A stretch of 64,000 nt of DNA, from NCBI GenBank assembly GCA_016718135.1, contig JADKEF010000008.1, positions 1 through 64,000 on the forward strand, in the 5' to 3' direction. Every line of letters starts with the position of its first letter. Position 1 is the stretch's first letter. The DNA comes from Acidobacteriota bacterium (lineage in GTDB: Bacteria; Acidobacteriota; Blastocatellia; Pyrinomonadales; Pyrinomonadaceae). Made by a program: the position numbers and the translations under genes. The notes under the pieces are model-generated. The model was not told the DNA's origin. It did not search any database and was given only the letters and a program-made list of their open reading frames with translations. Shown piece after piece: positions 62,458 through 64,000 of the stretch.

Positions 62458-62736
62458 TCATTGTAATTCGCCGAAATCCAGAGACTGGCAACTGCTCGAG
62501 TAATCGTTCCACATCGTTCCGCGTTCCATATATTTCCCACACGAACGCGTTTGGTCATGGGTAGTGTAAACGGGGCAAACACGTGAGTTATCAGAAGCAC
62601 CACTATTCTTTGCCTCGATCAGCGAGACTAACGGTGTGACAGATGCCTGCTTTTGTCCGACAAACGTCGTCTTTGTATTACAGCTTAGCGATCTGAAACA
62701 CGGCCGAAACACCGGTGCCTCGGCGCATCCTAGCAA
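62458..62736 (-). CDS. Cys-rich small open frame, possibly a truncated lipoprotein
   Basis: An open frame of 92 codons beginning with a TTG (LLGCAEAP-like, Cys at position 4) and six Cys in all (CAEAP, RPCFRSLSC, VCPVYTTHD, RSCGKYM, SSCQSL). No signal peptide hydrophobic core is present upstream, so it may be a lipoprotein that lost its signal or a spurious frame. It is the only content of the 400-base gap 62396-62796, whose rest holds nothing recognised. Confidence 0.35.
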   Translation of the reverse strand: MLGCAEAPVFRPCFRSLSCNTKTTFVGQKQASVTPLVSLIEAKNSGASDNSRVCPVYTTHDQTRSCGKYMERGTMWNDYSSSCQSLDFGELQ

Positions 62737-62796
62737 ATACTACTCCGGATGGATACTACGATCCGCCGCTAATGTCACGATCCGCCGATAAAATTG

Positions 62797-63254
62797 TTAT
62801 ATGTCAGTCTTGCCGCCAATCTTGGATTCAAGCTGAATATCGGAGATGACGATGTCTTTTTGGACAGCTTTGCACATGTCGTAAATCGTCAATGCCGCGA
62901 CGGAGACGGCGGTGAGAGCTTCCATTTCGACGCCGGTTTGCGCGTTTGTGATGGCCTCGGCGGTTAAGGAAATGCCGTCGGTGGTGAATTCGGCGGTAAC
63001 GTTTACTTTGCTCAGGTTGATCTGATGGCAGAGCGGGATCAGATCAGAGGTTTTCTTCGCCGCCATGATGCCGGCAATACGGGCTATTTCGAGTGGATCA
63101 CCCTTTGGAGTTCCCTGAGTTTGAAGAGTTTGGAGGGTTTGGGAGTCTAAGAGGACGCGGCCTGAGCGACGGCCCTTCTGGTCGTCACGTCCTTGGCAGA
63201 GACATCGACCATCTTTATCTTTCCGGTTTCGTCGAAGTGTGAAAGTTTTTTCAT
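62797..63254 (-). CDS. moaC: Cyclic pyranopterin monophosphate synthase (one frameshift)
   Basis: Molybdenum cofactor enzyme. Starts MKKLSHFDETGKIKMVDVSA then KDVTTRRAVAQA; a missing base at 63155-63162 ends that frame. Corrected it reads RVLLDSQTLQTLQTQGTPKG, IARIAGIMAAKKTSDLIPLC, HQINLSKVNV, TGVEMEALTAVSVAALTIYD and VISDIQLESKIGGKT: the full MoaC fold with DLIPLCH and its active-site Lys regions. ATGA overlap with moeA upstream. About 152 residues corrected. Confidence 0.9.
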
Positions 63255-64000
63255 AGGAATACGATCGTGGCGACCTCGCCTTTCGTTAGGTGGACACCTT
63301 TTGGTATGAATATCATAGAGTCCGCTCGTGCAAAGCCTATAAAATCGGACGAGCCTAGCCATTTTAGCGGATAGGCGACCAGTTGGCCCAATTTATTCGT
63401 TTCGAGCCGCGATGGAAGGTACGTATCGCGTTCGCGGGCGGCCTTGGCATCGGACGCAAGGGTGGCAAAGCCTGTGTGTAATTCGGGTTTCGAAGCACCC
63501 TGCATTTGCAGCATTGCTTTACGTGCGAAGAGATGGAATGTTACTGCTGCTGATACTGGATTACCCGGAAGGCCAAAGATCAGAGTCTTGCCGAGTCGAG
63601 CAAAAACGGCTGGCTTGCCGGGTTTCAGACGGACTTTGTCGAAGAATATCTCGGCACCGAGTTCGGCCAGAGCCGTTTTTGTGTGGTCATATTTCCCGAC
63701 CGAGACGCCACCGGTGATGATCAAGATATCATTTTGTTTTGCGGCCTTTAAGATCTGATACTTGAGATCTGAGATATCGTCGCGAACGATCGGCAAGATC
63801 GTTGCCTCGGAGCCGAAGCGTCGGCACATCACGTCGAGCATCACCGAATTTGAATTACGAATCTTATCGCGGCCAGGGCGTTTGTCGATCTCGACGATCT
63901 CGCTGCCAGTGCCCAGGATCACGACTCGCGGCCGTTTGCCGACCTTAACCTTTGCATAGCCAAACGCAGCGAGTGCGGCAATCATGTTTTCGGTTACGAT
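63251..64000 (-). CDS. moeA: Molybdopterin molybdenumtransferase (5' end outside window)
   Basis: The frame is open to the window edge (the last codons read IVTEN before MIAALAAFGYAKVKVGKRPR). It covers the MogA-like domain of MoeA: VVILGTGSEIVEID, DILIITGGVSVGKYDHTKTA, VRLKPGKPAVFARL and FGLPGNPVSAAVTFHLF, then the C-terminal domain IV to VATIVFL. The N-terminal ~150 residues are beyond base 64000. It is coupled to moaC by ATGA, forming a molybdopterin operon. Confidence 0.93.
   Translation of the reverse strand: MVTENMIAALAAFGYAKVKVGKRPRVVILGTGSEIVEIDKRPGRDKIRNSNSVMLDVMCRRFGSEATILPIVRDDISDLKYQILKAAKQNDILIITGGVSVGKYDHTKTALAELGAEIFFDKVRLKPGKPAVFARLGKTLIFGLPGNPVSAAVTFHLFARKAMLQMQGASKPELHTGFATLASDAKAARERDTYLPSRLETNKLGQLVAYPLKWLGSSDFIGFARADSMIFIPKGVHLTKGEVATIVFL

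Overview
The window reads as a bacterial chromosome fragment of moderately high GC, most plausibly from an Acidobacteriota of the Blastocatellia/Pyrinomonadaceae type. This is inference from gene content: PilZ paralogues, a PVM-like microcompartment locus, a PknB-type kinase, DciA, GatCA and many stand-alone housekeeping genes. No rRNA is present to settle taxonomy.

Layout. 1-5.7 kb is accessory: a frame-broken DUF4011/DUF3320-type helicase-nuclease of the kind found in phage-defence loci, an AbrB-Doc toxin-antitoxin pair whose promoter and antitoxin start are duplicated, and a RepA-like AAA_25 ATPase. 5.8-11.2 kb holds a small membrane protein, a DNA glycosylase, a Ser/Thr kinase, a PlsC-type acyltransferase and two tandem PilZ proteins. 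11.4-20.2 kb holds gyrA, a primase-like/HAD fusion, dnaX with an A9 slippage site, and a TPM-nucleotidyltransferase-lemA group. 20.2-22.7 kb is a compact microcompartment operon (class II aldolase, one BMC-H, three BMC-P, a Cys-rich small protein). 23.3-29.2 kb holds ruvA, a CPBP protein, ruvB and a two-unknowns-plus-ATP-ligase cluster. 29.3-38.9 kb holds a four-helix-bundle gene inside an inverted repeat, two tRNA-Ser genes around an aquaporin, two large secreted peptidases and a GGDEF/EAL protein. 38.9-45.2 kb holds gatA/gatC, a dciA-like gene, maf, a TlpA-like gene and folK-panB-panC. 45.4-54.2 kb holds an AlbA_2 regulator and a surface-glycan group with two NHL-propeller membrane glycosyltransferase-like proteins. 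54.3-64 kb holds an MFS exporter, GerMN, uvrA, a PRMT-like methyltransferase, an L,D-transpeptidase, an M50-like protein and moaC-moeA.

Two window-wide patterns matter for reading the annotation. First, at least a dozen genes outside the first 3.4 kb are broken by single-base insertions or deletions that restore a convincing family match when corrected; these are given as one gene each, and assembly error is a serious explanation. Second, at least a dozen sites carry low-complexity repeats built from short repeated words (for example ACGCAAAG, GGATAAA, TGACAAC, CACTCATCACTC), usually as long hairpins between genes and sometimes in frame inside genes.

Working together: replication and repair genes (gyrA, dnaX, ruvA, ruvB, uvrA, glycosylase, ligase cluster, primase-HAD fusion) are well represented; pantothenate/folate (folK-panB-panC) and molybdopterin (moeA-moaC) form tight minus-strand operons; and the microcompartment locus suggests an aldehyde-producing sugar-phosphate cleavage held in a protein shell.
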